Source of the DNA: Candidatus Alcyoniella australis
Lineage (GTDB): Bacteria; Lernaellota; Lernaellaia; JAVCCG01; Alcyoniellaceae
Length of the DNA: 36,121 bases
Direction of reading: 5' to 3'
Assembly (NCBI GenBank): GCA_030765605.1
Contig: JAVCCG010000005.1
Span: 1-36,121 of the forward strand
The translations under genes were made by a program, and so were the position numbers. Position 1 is the stretch's first letter. Every line of letters begins with the position of its first letter. The notes under the pieces are model-generated. The model worked only from the letters and a program-made list of their open reading frames with translations. It searched no databases and was not told where the DNA came from. Below, in pieces: positions 9,601-17,178 of this stretch.

Positions 9601-9796
9601 CGGCCGGGTCGAGTCCAACGTGGTGGTCTTTGCCGACGAGGGCCTGAGCGCCGGTACGACCTACCTCTACCGCGTGGCCGCCTACGTGGCTCAGGACTTC
9701 TCCGCCTATTCCGACGAGGTCGAGCTGACCACCGAAGGCGATCCCTCGGGCGACGACGACGACGATGACGACGACGCCTGCGGCTGCGGGCTGTAA
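6623..9796 (+). CDS. Gingipain-like C25 cysteine protease with fibronectin type III repeats and poly-Asp-CGCG tail
   Basis: This 1057-residue exported protease starts with a signal peptide (cleavage near AFA-QG, residue 28) and a C25-type propeptide region to about residue 240. The caspase-like C25 domain (about 250-590) has the catalytic pair His446 in NYRGHGS and Cys484 in SIACVNMS, 38 residues apart, as in the gingipains. Five fibronectin type III repeats (about 600-1040) follow, each with a recurring W-x-D-N-S-G-G-E-x-G-Y core. The tail is eight Asp then ACGCGL and stop. Unlike the upstream protease, it lacks a membrane helix after the Cys-Gly-Cys motif, and none is encoded just past the stop. 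The start has AAGGAG eight bases upstream. C25 enzymes cleave after Arg or Lys; specificity here cannot be read from sequence. Confidence 0.88.
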   Translation: MTRRPILRNRIWALALALVLIAAGAAFAQGEWISLNGNAVPGAEPELLTLESNNTEITLRISLPGFYLEQLMAEGLIYDRISVPGCATTEQIGMPELPVVRATLALPPQADVQGSIKSGEFRAISDLQVFPFQTPTTDEDPIVFDIDRGYYESGVPFPEIEFEVAEPATWRDLRVVQIVWSPFVYDPISGVLEIAESAEVRLTFSGPGTGTDAPIGPYNITPAFENSYAHTLVNFQSLNIASRQRDAADPTYDYLVIADPALAANAKLAELVAAHQAEGLAVLVVDTSTTGSTASEIKSYLTTFYSTNANTYVLFVGDVDAIPLYSWDGNPSDSWYTFLDGGDMYAEVGLGRFPAKNDADLNMMIDKTLDWIDNTYGGAWQQKSVLIAHKQEYPGKYTACKETIRTYSYVYDAPTFDTVYGGAGGSCQDATDAIEDGRVLVNYRGHGSATTWSSWDTSSASFTTTMAHALSTNGMNPVVYSIACVNMSLSGSAECLAEAFMVDTDGAVAFLGATQPSYTTPNHDFDRYLYRAPYDKAIAPISLILMDANAELYDQYGAGSYGETNIKMYLWLGDPAIEIPVAGLLSPESLTAAPDGEIAIDLSWTDRTSDEDGFEIERKPAGGAWSVLDTVTASVVSYSNEGLSEGSEYSYRVRAYKGSDYSLYSNSATTATLPAAPSDLFAQTLVGGEVYLVWTDNSGGESGYIVERATADKLDWSPLATLGSNSESYTDSGMGECETYSYQVRAYNIGGESANAGPAAATTLPNPASGLSAQALNSESIQLDWTDNSAGETGYRVLGKLAGETDYSEYAQVDADAIQYQVDSLDEATTYSFKVCAVGVGGDSPTTNDASATTLPNAPDGLSAHGVSESSVALAWSDNSGGESGYRIERLLAKDGEFEVVGVVAADASEFEDDSLTEATLATYRVRAFTDINDSAPSNEVQAASLPAAPSDLVGVVVSHSELEISWIDNSGGEAGYVIERADADDKGDFEEVGRVESNVVVFADEGLSAGTTYLYRVAAYVAQDFSAYSDEVELTTEGDPSGDDDDDDDDACGCGL

Positions 9797-9829
9797 CGCA
9801 ACGAATACAAGAGCATAAGGACTTACTCG

Positions 9830-10474
9830 ATGAAGCATCTCAAGCTGACGATCCTGATCCTGGCGTTGCTGGCGGTCCTGGCGTTGTGCCTGGGCGCCTG
9901 TAATACCAGCAACGACGACGATAATCGTGACGACGATGACGACGACGACGTTCTCGACGACGATGACGACGATGACGACGACGACGAGGGCTGCCCGGAC
10001 GCGGACCAAACCAACCTGGGCCATGACGAAGACAAAACCATGGCCGACTGGACCCTGCCCAACCACCAGGGCGACGAGATCTCGCTCTACGACCGCTATT
10101 GCGGCTCGATCGTCGTGATCTTGGTCGGCGCGGGCAACTGCCCCTACTGCGGACAGGAGGCCGACGCGTTCCAGGGCTACTACGACGAATACAAAGACGA
10201 CGGCGTGGACCTGGTGGTGGTCATGGGCGGCAACTTCAGCGGCGGCACGCCCACCGAGGGTTTCCTCGACACTTACAAAGAACGGCATGGGCTGGACGAC
10301 GTTGAGGTGCTGGGCGACACGAACTACAGCGTGACCGGGCCGTACTTCCCGGATAATGGGATCCCGATGACGATCTTCCTGCGCCGCGACATGGAGATCG
10401 GCTACATTGTGCTCGGCTGGTCCGACGCGATGATCGAGGGCAAAATCAAGCGCATGCTGGTCGAAGACGAATAA
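9830..10474 (+). CDS. Thioredoxin-like lipoprotein with poly-Asp linker (CPYC)
   Basis: This 214-residue lipoprotein has a signal peptide with lipobox LGAC (lipidated Cys24). An Asp-dominated linker (about residues 29-52) acts as a charged spacer away from the membrane. The redoxin/AhpC-TSA-like thioredoxin fold (about 70-210) has CPYC (Cys104, Cys107) and a cis-proline in GIPMTIF. The CPYC pair suggests disulfide exchange on an exported partner. The Cys-containing tails of the two proteases upstream are possible substrates, which is inference. It lies 33 nt after the C25 gene and ends the operon before a terminator. AAGGA is placed nine bases before the ATG. The linker DNA is a GAC/GAT microsatellite, so its length may vary without changing frame. 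Confidence 0.85.
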   Translation: MKHLKLTILILALLAVLALCLGACNTSNDDDNRDDDDDDDVLDDDDDDDDDDEGCPDADQTNLGHDEDKTMADWTLPNHQGDEISLYDRYCGSIVVILVGAGNCPYCGQEADAFQGYYDEYKDDGVDLVVVMGGNFSGGTPTEGFLDTYKERHGLDDVEVLGDTNYSVTGPYFPDNGIPMTIFLRRDMEIGYIVLGWSDAMIEGKIKRMLVEDE

Positions 10475-10500
10475 AAAGAACAGAACGAACGCCAATCACC

Positions 10501-10533
10501 AGCCCCGTCGCATCTGCGGTGGGGCTTTTTTTC
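10501..10533 (+). terminator. Rho-independent terminator of the protease operon
   Basis: Arms AGCCCC (10501-10506) and GGGGCT (10521-10526), with an inner CGC/GCG pairing, are followed by seven T residues. The site is 26 nt after the lipoprotein stop codon. Confidence 0.85.
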
Positions 10534-10613
10534 TATCTACCTGATCTTGTGGCAGCGTCCCCTGTGTGATATGAAATCGCGAACTATTCGACCGCCTATA
10601 GGTTATCAATCGA

Positions 10614-11708
10614 ATGACCATACTGACGTTTCTGTTCAATCTGCTGCTGTTCTTGGTGCTGTGCTTGGGGGTCTTGTTCGCCCTGGGCCTGCTGTGGGGC
10701 AGGATCTACCGCCTGGAGGACAGCCCGGAGCAGGTGCACTACTTCCAGGCCGCGGACGGCTGGACCCTGAGCATCAGCCGCCGCACCCCGGAAAAGCCGG
10801 TCAAGGGGCGCGAGCCGGTGATCCTCTGCCACGGGTTGGCCTGCAATCGTTTCAACTTCGACTTCAACCGCACCATGTCCATGGCGCGTTATCTGGCAGG
10901 CGAAGGATTGGACTGTTGGGTGCTCGAGCTGCGCGGATTTGGCCGCTCGGCCCGGCGTCGACTGTTCTCCGCCAACCGCTTCAAGATCAGCTTCGACGAC
11001 CTGGTGCGCCTCGACCTGCCGGCCGCCGTGGATCACGTATCTAAGGTCACGGGCGCAAAAAAGGTCCATTGGGTCGGACACTCGATGGGCGGGATGGTCG
11101 CCTACGGCGCGTTCCCCTCTGAGGGCGGGAAAAAGGTCAAATCACTATGTACGATTGCCAGTCCCGGCCAGTTCGGATTGCAGCCCGAGATTACAATCCT
11201 CACTAAAGCCAGGCCCTTGCTGCGCAACATCCGCTATATCCCGGTGCGGTTCTTCGCCTGGGCCGTGATCCCGTTCGTGGGCCGCGCCACGATGAATTTC
11301 GCGCGCGCCACGTTCAACGAATCGAACATGGAGCCGCTGGTCGTTCGCCGGATCTTGGCCAACGTGACCTCGCCGATCAGCAGCACCTTGGCCGGACAAT
11401 TCCTGTACTGGATCGAGCAGCGCTCCGAGCTGATCGGCCTGGACGGCCACAACTATTCGCGCGGCATGGAAGATCTTTCAATGCCGATGATGTTCATCGC
11501 CGGCAACGTCGACCACCTGGCCTCTCCGGCGGCCGTGCGGCACGCCTACGATCGGGTCGGAGGCCAGGATAAACATTTTCGATTGTTCGGCACGGACCAG
11601 GGCGATTCGATCGACTACGGCCACGGCGATTTGATCCTGGGCAAGGCCGCACCCTACGAGGTGTTCCCCTTCGTGCGCGACTGGCTGCTGAAACAGAGTT
11701 CCAAGTGA
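10614..11708 (+). CDS. Membrane-anchored alpha/beta hydrolase, copy 1
   Basis: This 364-residue serine hydrolase has an N-terminal membrane helix (about residues 4-26). The core shows the oxyanion region CHGLACNR, the nucleophile elbow GHSMGG (Ser157), a likely acid in GNVDHLAS and the catalytic His in YGHGDLILG. The order and spacing match lipase/esterase-type alpha/beta hydrolases, such as the gastric-lipase-like branch. The substrate is unknown; membrane anchoring suggests lipid or ester hydrolysis at the envelope. It is followed 7 nt later by a paralogue with its Ser at the same residue number, so the pair arose by tandem duplication. There is no clear Shine-Dalgarno sequence; TATAGG lies 11 nt before the ATG. 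Confidence 0.85.
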   Translation: MTILTFLFNLLLFLVLCLGVLFALGLLWGRIYRLEDSPEQVHYFQAADGWTLSISRRTPEKPVKGREPVILCHGLACNRFNFDFNRTMSMARYLAGEGLDCWVLELRGFGRSARRRLFSANRFKISFDDLVRLDLPAAVDHVSKVTGAKKVHWVGHSMGGMVAYGAFPSEGGKKVKSLCTIASPGQFGLQPEITILTKARPLLRNIRYIPVRFFAWAVIPFVGRATMNFARATFNESNMEPLVVRRILANVTSPISSTLAGQFLYWIEQRSELIGLDGHNYSRGMEDLSMPMMFIAGNVDHLASPAAVRHAYDRVGGQDKHFRLFGTDQGDSIDYGHGDLILGKAAPYEVFPFVRDWLLKQSSK

Positions 11709-11715
11709 GGCTGCG

Positions 11716-12792
11716 ATGAGCCTGATCGTCTGGTTGATAAAGCTGCTGCTGGTCCTCGGAGCCGTCTGGCTGTCGCTGCACGTCCTGGCACGCTTTTTCG
11801 CGCGCTATTATCTGATCGAGCGCCGTCCCGATTCCGTGCATTACGCGCGCACGGACGACGACTGGCTGGTGGCCCTGCACCGCTTTGAGCCAACCAAACG
11901 CAAACCGCGCTCCCTGCCGCTGATCCTCTGCCACGGACTGGGCGGCAACATGCGGCTCTACGACTTCTCGGACCACGCCAGCCTCTGCCGCAGCCTGGCC
12001 GACGCGGGCTACGACGTCTGGGCCCTGGAGCTGCGCGGGGCCGGTGATTCGAGTAAGCCCGACTGGCTGGGCAACTACTCGTATCACTGGGATTTCAACG
12101 ATTACCTGCGCTACGACATCCCGGCGGCCGTGCGCTACGTGCTTAAGCAGACCAGGAAGAAAAAGCTGCACTGGATCGGCCATTCGATGGGCGGAATGCT
12201 GATGTACGCCTATCTGCAGACCCAGGGCGCGGCGCAGATCGCCACGGCCACGGCGATCTCCAGCCCGGGGAATCTCGATCAGTTCAAGGGAATCAGCCGC
12301 CTGGCCAAGGTGGTGGCCCTGCTGCCGGTGATCCGGCTGGCCCGGCTGACCCAATTCCTCGCCCCGCTGTTCAACCACTCATCGCTGATCGGAATGATCA
12401 CGGGCATCCGCCTGGAGAACATGCTCCCCGGCCAGTCGGCCCTGGCCGCGGCCAACTGCCAAAGCAACATCCCGGTCAAGCTGCTCAACCAGTTCGCCCA
12501 GTGGGTCGAGGCCGGCGAGATCAGCGACCACAAGGGCGGATATTCCTACACCCGCAACCTGCAAGTAATCCAAACGCCGTTCCTGTTCCTCGCGTCCGAG
12601 GGCGACATGACCGCGCTGAGCGGATCGGTCAAGTTCGTGTACGACGCGGTCAGCAGCAAGGACAAGCGCTACGTGCTCTTCGGCCCGGGCAGCGAGAGCA
12701 CCGCCTACGGTCACGTCGATATCCTCATCGGCGAGAACGCCCCCACCGAGGTCTTCCCCGTTATCCACGAGTGGCTCGACCAGCACATCTAA
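11716..12792 (+). CDS. Membrane-anchored alpha/beta hydrolase, copy 2
   Basis: This 358-residue paralogue of the preceding gene has the same plan: an N-terminal helix (about residues 4-26), CHGLGGNM for the oxyanion region, GHSMGG with Ser157, an acidic candidate in ASEGDMTAL and His in YGHVDILIG. GAGG five bases before the ATG gives it its own ribosome-binding site. Loop regions around residues 195-240 differ most from copy 1, where the substrate-capping region of these hydrolases usually lies. The two copies may therefore act on different substrates. Both genes would be read from one promoter. Confidence 0.85.
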   Translation: MSLIVWLIKLLLVLGAVWLSLHVLARFFARYYLIERRPDSVHYARTDDDWLVALHRFEPTKRKPRSLPLILCHGLGGNMRLYDFSDHASLCRSLADAGYDVWALELRGAGDSSKPDWLGNYSYHWDFNDYLRYDIPAAVRYVLKQTRKKKLHWIGHSMGGMLMYAYLQTQGAAQIATATAISSPGNLDQFKGISRLAKVVALLPVIRLARLTQFLAPLFNHSSLIGMITGIRLENMLPGQSALAAANCQSNIPVKLLNQFAQWVEAGEISDHKGGYSYTRNLQVIQTPFLFLASEGDMTALSGSVKFVYDAVSSKDKRYVLFGPGSESTAYGHVDILIGENAPTEVFPVIHEWLDQHI

Positions 12793-13181
12793 AACAACCA
12801 TCTCCACGACTGCAATGGTTGATGGGTAATAACGACCCGCCCCGCGGCAGCTTAGAGCTGCAGCATGGCACGCGAGCGGACCAGGGTCGTAGCTCCACGA
12901 CCTTCTCCGCGTAGGAAAACGGGGGTGGGTAATAATGTTGAATAACATTATTAGGTGGGCGCGAGCGGTGCGTTGAATCAGGGTTTTCATCTGGAGGGGA
13001 CAGACAGACGTCGTGTTTTTCGTTCAACGAAGCGAATCGATTTCGATTAAAAATTGGCCTCGGATTTATGCCGTGAGAAGAGGTGTTGTTCGAGGTGGCA
13101 AGGTGAGGAGTTTATGAAAACCCTGAGGCAATGCGCCGCTCGCCTTATTCACAAAGATCGTTTTAACGATCTTTCCTCTGC
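12793..13181. other. Convergent intergenic region with repeat C and a hairpin
   Basis: No gene was found here. The region contains a short piece of the dispersed repeat (12802-12831, CTCCACGAC and GGGTAATAA), then copy C. It also contains a perfect hairpin with arms AAAGATCGTT (13157-13166) and AACGATCTTT (13169-13178), just past the stop of the Pss gene, possibly its terminator, although no long T-run follows. Its arms resemble the hairpin at 1671-1692. Confidence 0.5.
12846..12961 (+). repeat. Copy C of the dispersed hairpin repeat
   Basis: Hairpin GCAGCT/AGCTGC (12847-12861) comes first, then CGCGAGCGG, GGTCGTAGCTCCACGACC, TTCTCCGCGTAGG and GGGGGTGGG. The palindrome AATAATGTT/AACATTATT (12931-12952, GAAT loop) and GGTGGGCGC complete it. 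It is the reverse complement of copy A over nearly the whole length. The hairpin arms differ from those of A but still pair. Confidence 0.7.
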
Positions 13182-14060
13182 TCAATCCTCTTCGGATCGC
13201 CCGCTGTTTCGGCGGTTGCGCAGTTGCCTCAGGCGTTGGCGCGCGGAATCGCGGCTGAAGTACCACAGCACCGGGCCGTGCAGCACATAGATCAGCACCA
13301 CCGCATAAAGCGTCTTGGCGCGCTCGACCACGATCACGATAATCAGCATCGCCACCAGCACTAAAATCCACAGCGGCCGGCGGCGCACTAGGTCGGCGTC
13401 CTTGAACGAGTAGTACTGTAAGGTGCTGACCATCGTCAGGCTGACGATCAGCAGCACAAGCATGAACAGGTTAGGAAAGGCGCAACTGCCGTCGTCGTTG
13501 GTCCAGCCCATGTGCTGGGCAAAGAGCACCGTGGCGATGACGAACATCGCGCCGCCGGGGATCGGCAGGCCCGAGAAAAACCGCGGGTCGGCGGTCTGGT
13601 CCTCGGTGTGCACGTTGAAGCGCGCCAGCCTCAGCGCTCCGCAGAGCAGGAACAGGAAGGCCGCGACCCAGCCCAGGCGCGGATCGTAGGCATATTGCAG
13701 CGCCCAGGCGTGGGCGATGATTGCCGGGGCCACGCCGAAGCTCACCAGGTCGGACAGCGAGTCGTACTGCACGCCGAAGGGACTGGTGGTCTTGGTCCAG
13801 CGCGCGACCTTGCCGTCGAGCCCGTCGAAGATCACCGCGGCGATGATTAAGAACGCGGCCTGGCGAAAGTCGCGCTCGTAGAGCACGCTGATCATCGCCC
13901 AGAAGCTGCAAAACAGGCTGCCGGTGGTCAGCAGATTGGGCAGCAGGAAAAAGCCGCGCTTGATCCCCTCGCGGGTCGGCTCGGCCTCGTCGTGCAGCCG
14001 CGCGTTCTGCGCGGCCGCGTCCATCTTCCGCGAGCTGGAGCCCTTTACTCCTCGGGGCAC
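13182..14060 (-). CDS. pssA: CDP-diacylglycerol-serine O-phosphatidyltransferase
   Basis: This enzyme makes phosphatidylserine from CDP-diacylglycerol and serine at the inner membrane. The 292-residue protein has the full CDP-alcohol phosphatidyltransferase motif: Asp82-Gly, Ala86-Arg87, Gly96, Asp100 and Asp104 (in DGKVAR and GVQYDSLSD). Several membrane helices follow. The family assignment to serine transfer rests on the motif and on the decarboxylase gene directly upstream, with which it overlaps by 16 nt. The start is GTG at 14060, chosen because GGGAGG lies five bases before it; the later ATG at 14024 has no ribosome-binding site. The N-terminal 30 residues are a polar extension. Confidence 0.92.
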   Translation of the reverse strand: MPRGVKGSSSRKMDAAAQNARLHDEAEPTREGIKRGFFLLPNLLTTGSLFCSFWAMISVLYERDFRQAAFLIIAAVIFDGLDGKVARWTKTTSPFGVQYDSLSDLVSFGVAPAIIAHAWALQYAYDPRLGWVAAFLFLLCGALRLARFNVHTEDQTADPRFFSGLPIPGGAMFVIATVLFAQHMGWTNDDGSCAFPNLFMLVLLIVSLTMVSTLQYYSFKDADLVRRRPLWILVLVAMLIIVIVVERAKTLYAVVLIYVLHGPVLWYFSRDSARQRLRQLRNRRNSGRSEED

Positions 14061-14722
14061 TTGAGCCTCCCCAGTACGGTGATTCCGGCCTTAACCTTTT
14101 GGCCGACCTGCACGTTTACCTCGGATTCCGGCGGCAGGAACACGTCCAAGCGTGAGCCGAACCTGATTAGGCCCATGCGCCGCCCGGTGTGGGTGCGGTC
14201 GCCCTCGTGCAGATAGCAGACAACGCGCCGCGCCACGAATCCGGCGACCTGGACCCAGGCCACGCGGCAGCCCTCGGGCGTGCGGATTACCACCAGGTTG
14301 CGCTCGTTCTCCTCGCTGGCCTCGTCGCGCTCAGCCACCAGAAAACGTCCGGGCGTGTATTGGATCGTCTCGACCACGCCATCGTAGGGCGAGCGGTTGA
14401 CGTGTACGTTGAATACGTTCATGAACACGCTGATCTTCTTGGCCGGACCGCCCAGCGGCGAGTCCTCGACGTAGGCCTGCTGGCAGACTTTGCCGTCGGC
14501 AGGCGAGATCACGGCCAGCGGCTCGTCAGGGGGCACGCGCTCGGGATTGCGGAAAAATTGCAGGCTGAACAGGAACGGCAGGCCGACCAGCAGCTTGACC
14601 CATAACGGCAGGTGGTAGCCGATGGCTATCAGAAACAGCACACCGGTGATCACGATAAACGGCAGACCTTCGCGAGCGAAGATTCCGATATTTCCCTTGA
14701 GTGATTTAGGCTCGTTGTTCAT
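14045..14722 (-). CDS. psd: Phosphatidylserine decarboxylase, short (pyruvoyl) type
   Basis: This enzyme converts phosphatidylserine to phosphatidylethanolamine. The 225-residue length fits the short Psd form. MNVFNVHVNRSPYDG (residues 101-115) and FGS (Gly189-Ser190) are the family signatures; self-cleavage between Gly189 and Ser190 gives the pyruvoyl group. N-terminal hydrophobic segments (about 19-55) anchor it to the membrane. It lies between TsaB, 15 nt upstream, and Pss, with which it overlaps. AAAAGG lies eight bases before the ATG. With CdsA encoded in the same cluster, the route from phosphatidate to phosphatidylethanolamine is complete here. Confidence 0.93.
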   Translation of the reverse strand: MNNEPKSLKGNIGIFAREGLPFIVITGVLFLIAIGYHLPLWVKLLVGLPFLFSLQFFRNPERVPPDEPLAVISPADGKVCQQAYVEDSPLGGPAKKISVFMNVFNVHVNRSPYDGVVETIQYTPGRFLVAERDEASEENERNLVVIRTPEGCRVAWVQVAGFVARRVVCYLHEGDRTHTGRRMGLIRFGSRLDVFLPPESEVNVQVGQKVKAGITVLGRLKCPEE

Positions 14723-14737
14723 CCGCGCAACCTTTTC

Positions 14738-15406
14738 TTAGTCCAGGTTGATCTCGGCCGCGCTACGGCGCAGGTAGCGCGGCTGCAGCCGCGCGGGACC
14801 CTCCGCGCGCTCAGGCCGCCCCAAGGCGATCCGCCCCACGGCGACGGCCGAAGGATAGCATAATTCGTCCGGCGCACGCATGCACTTCCGGCCGCCACAC
14901 AGCTCGTCGAAATAAGGTCCCGCGTCGCCGGCCACGATCAGCTCGTCCGGCAAAATATCGGCCAGCTTTTCCGCGTCGAACGCCGCATCCTCGATCAGCG
15001 GCAGGGGTAATCCGCGCTCGTCGGCGCGATACAGTCCGGCGTAGAGCTGCCCGCGCCCGGCGTCGACGCAGGCCAGCACCGGCACTCCGCGGTCGATCAG
15101 CGGTTGGGCCAAAGCCTCGAGGGTCGAGACCGCCAGGGCCTGTATCCCGCGCGCCAGGGCGATCCCCTGGGCCGTGGCAACGGCCACGCGCAGGCTGGTA
15201 AAGCGTCCCGGTCCCACGCCGCAGGCTACCTTGTCCAGCCGGTCGAAGCTGATCCCGCTTTCGGCCAGCAGTTCGATAATCGCCGGCAGCAGCAGCGCGG
15301 TCTGGTTGCCGCGCTGGTTCCACTGCCGCGAGCAGATCAGCTCCTGCTCGCAAAACAGCGCCGCCCCCCCGGCCGAGGTGGCGGACTCCACGGCCAGCAG
15401 ATACAT
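14738..15406 (-). CDS. tsaB: tRNA threonylcarbamoyladenosine biosynthesis protein TsaB
   Basis: TsaB is the non-catalytic partner of TsaD in making t6A37 on ANN-decoding tRNAs. The 222-residue protein begins MYLLAVES, a strand typical of the ASKHA fold, and has GVGPGRFTSLRV, the family's GPGSFTGLR motif with two changes. The frame extends upstream to 15520, but the start is placed at 15406. There the ATG overlaps the RseP stop by one base (TGATG), a typical coupling arrangement, and the family alignment begins there. Neighbours are RseP upstream and Psd downstream. Confidence 0.9.
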   Translation of the reverse strand: MYLLAVESATSAGGAALFCEQELICSRQWNQRGNQTALLLPAIIELLAESGISFDRLDKVACGVGPGRFTSLRVAVATAQGIALARGIQALAVSTLEALAQPLIDRGVPVLACVDAGRGQLYAGLYRADERGLPLPLIEDAAFDAEKLADILPDELIVAGDAGPYFDELCGGRKCMRAPDELCYPSAVAVGRIALGRPERAEGPARLQPRYLRRSAAEINLD

Positions 15407-17091
15407 CAGAACAGGCCGATGAAGAAATTCTTGATCGGCAGCGAGAAGCGCGACACGTCGAGGAAGATGATCAGCATCATCAGCAAGATAATCATGCCAA
15501 AGCCGATCGAGCCGATCCATTCCAGCGTGCGCAACGGCAGCGGCTTGCCGCGCACCCGCTCCAGGCCGATCAGCACCAGCATTCCGCCGTCGAGCACGGG
15601 CAGCGGCAGCAGATTGACCAGCGCCAAGTTGATGCTGATGAAGGCCATCATCATCAGGAACGTGAACGGACCCTGTTTTGCCGAGTCGCCGGCCACCTTG
15701 GCGATCAGGATCGGTCCGCCCAGGCCGTGTACGTTGGCCTGGCCGCTGAACAGCGCTACGAGGAAGCGCCCCATCTCGGCGGTCAGCCGGCCGGTGTCGA
15801 CCGTGGCCATGTACAACGCCTTGAACGGATTGTGCGTGCGGTCAATCCGCAGCTCGGGCAGCGCCCGCGCGCCGTAGAACGAGGCGCCGATGCGACCGAT
15901 GGAGCTGATCTCGCCCAGGATGTCCTGGTTCTGTTCGGAGCGGGCCGTGACCTGAAGATCGAGCCGCACGCCATCGCGGATCAGTCCGATAACGACCGGC
16001 GTGTCCGGCCGCGGTTGCACGTACTCAATGAACTGCTCGCTGTAACTCAGCGGATTGCCGTCGATCGAAACCGCCTGGTCGCCGGGTTCGATCCCGGCCT
16101 GGCCCGCGGCCTTGTCCGGGTCCACATCGTAGAAGAACAGGCCGACCTGCCCTACTCCCAGGCTCTGGGCGCTCCAGGCTTCGCCGCCCGCGGGAACGCT
16201 GAGGTTCAGCTCCTGCCAGACCACCTCGAGCTCATCGCCCTTGCCCCGGGTGTAGCTCGGGCGCGAGATTGCCAGCTCGATCGGGCCGTATCCGGCCGCG
16301 GCCAGCGCCGATTGAAACTGTCGCCAGGTGCGCACGTCGTTGCTGTTGACGCTGCGAATCGTGTCCGCGGTCTTAAACCCGGCACGCGCCGCAGGCGTTT
16401 CCGAGCCGACCAGCCCGACCTGAGACGAGAGCGGGAAGTTGTCGATACCGATCGACCAGATATCGGTCTTGTTGGCGAAACGGTCGAGCCCTTCGGTCAG
16501 TCGCGGCTGGACCGGCAAGCTCAGCTCGCCTCCGTCGCGCCTGATCGCGAACTCCAGCTCGCTCCCCTGGCTGCCCTGCACCGCGTTGACCACATCGTCC
16601 CATAGCCCGATCGAACTGCCGTCGATGGCCACGATCTCGTCGCCGGGCAGCAGCTGCGCCTGGGCCGCCGCGCTGTCGATGTAGACCCTGCCGATCACCG
16701 GCGCGGGCTTGGGGTAGCCGACCATGTAGATCCCGCCGATGATCAGCACCGCCAGCAGCCAGTTGGCCAGCGGGCCGCAGAACACGATCAGCGCGCGCTG
16801 CCACGGCGGCTTGTGCATAAAGCTGCGCGACTTCTGCTCATCGGTTAAATCCGGCGCCTCGTCCGGATGCTCGCCGATCATCTTTACGTAGCCGCCGAAG
16901 GGAATCAGGCTCAGGCCGTACTCGGTCTCGCCCCATTTGCGGAAGAAGATCCGGCGGCCGAACCCGAGGTTGAAACGCTCGACCCCCACGCCGAAAAGTT
17001 TGGCCAGGGTGAAGTGCCCCAACTCGTGAAAAAAGATCAACGCGCCCAGCAGCACGATGAACGGCAAAATGTAGTCGATCAAAAATCCCAT
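15406..17091 (-). CDS. rseP: RIP metalloprotease RseP (site-2 protease, M50)
   Basis: This intramembrane zinc protease cleaves membrane-bound anti-sigma factors and remnant signal peptides. HELGH at residues 22-26 gives the catalytic Glu and two His ligands in the first membrane helix. Two PDZ domains occupy about residues 115-390, and the second active-site motif reads LVNLLPLPVLDGG near the C-terminus, followed by further helices. At 561 residues it is longer than E. coli RseP (450), with the extra length in and between the PDZ domains. An own promoter is likely, since TATAAT lies about 45 nt before the ATG. No rseA/sigma-E pair is present in the window. Confidence 0.93.
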   Translation of the reverse strand: MGFLIDYILPFIVLLGALIFFHELGHFTLAKLFGVGVERFNLGFGRRIFFRKWGETEYGLSLIPFGGYVKMIGEHPDEAPDLTDEQKSRSFMHKPPWQRALIVFCGPLANWLLAVLIIGGIYMVGYPKPAPVIGRVYIDSAAAQAQLLPGDEIVAIDGSSIGLWDDVVNAVQGSQGSELEFAIRRDGGELSLPVQPRLTEGLDRFANKTDIWSIGIDNFPLSSQVGLVGSETPAARAGFKTADTIRSVNSNDVRTWRQFQSALAAAGYGPIELAISRPSYTRGKGDELEVVWQELNLSVPAGGEAWSAQSLGVGQVGLFFYDVDPDKAAGQAGIEPGDQAVSIDGNPLSYSEQFIEYVQPRPDTPVVIGLIRDGVRLDLQVTARSEQNQDILGEISSIGRIGASFYGARALPELRIDRTHNPFKALYMATVDTGRLTAEMGRFLVALFSGQANVHGLGGPILIAKVAGDSAKQGPFTFLMMMAFISINLALVNLLPLPVLDGGMLVLIGLERVRGKPLPLRTLEWIGSIGFGMIILLMMLIIFLDVSRFSLPIKNFFIGLF

Positions 17092-17135
17092 GCAACCTAT
17101 CCGTCGTTGGTTTCGTTGTGGATCGTTCCGCGATG

Positions 17136-17141
17136 ATTATA
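17136..17141 (-). promoter_or_regulatory. -10 element (TATAAT) for rseP-tsaB-psd-pssA
   Basis: TATAAT preceded by GGC lies in the 87-bp gap between ispC and rseP, with about 44 nt to the rseP ATG. Unlike the leaderless-type sites elsewhere in the window it leaves room for a 5' leader with a weak GGATAGG. A -35 is not obvious. Confidence 0.4.
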
Positions 17142-17178
17142 GCCTAGACCGCGTGTCGGCTCCCAACCGGCAGCTCGA

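Noticed and set aside
7860-10000. GAC/GAT and Asp-rich tracts and fibronectin repeats as a possible CRISPR or tandem DNA repeat array
   Set aside because: The periodicity comes from protein repeats of about 90 residues and trinucleotide Asp codons; there are no conserved DNA repeats with unique spacers.
7637-10495. Very long open frame (952 codons) on the minus strand opposite the C25 protease and lipoprotein genes
   Set aside because: It is a GC-bias shadow of the plus-strand genes. It spans the operon terminator, has repetitive Val/Gly/Ala-rich composition and no recognisable domain.
13113-13290. 59-codon plus-strand frame with a good GGTGAGGAG ribosome-binding site
   Set aside because: It runs through the hairpin at 13157-13178 and then antisense into pssA. 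Composition is Arg/Ser-rich, with no sign of selection. It could be real but is not supportable.
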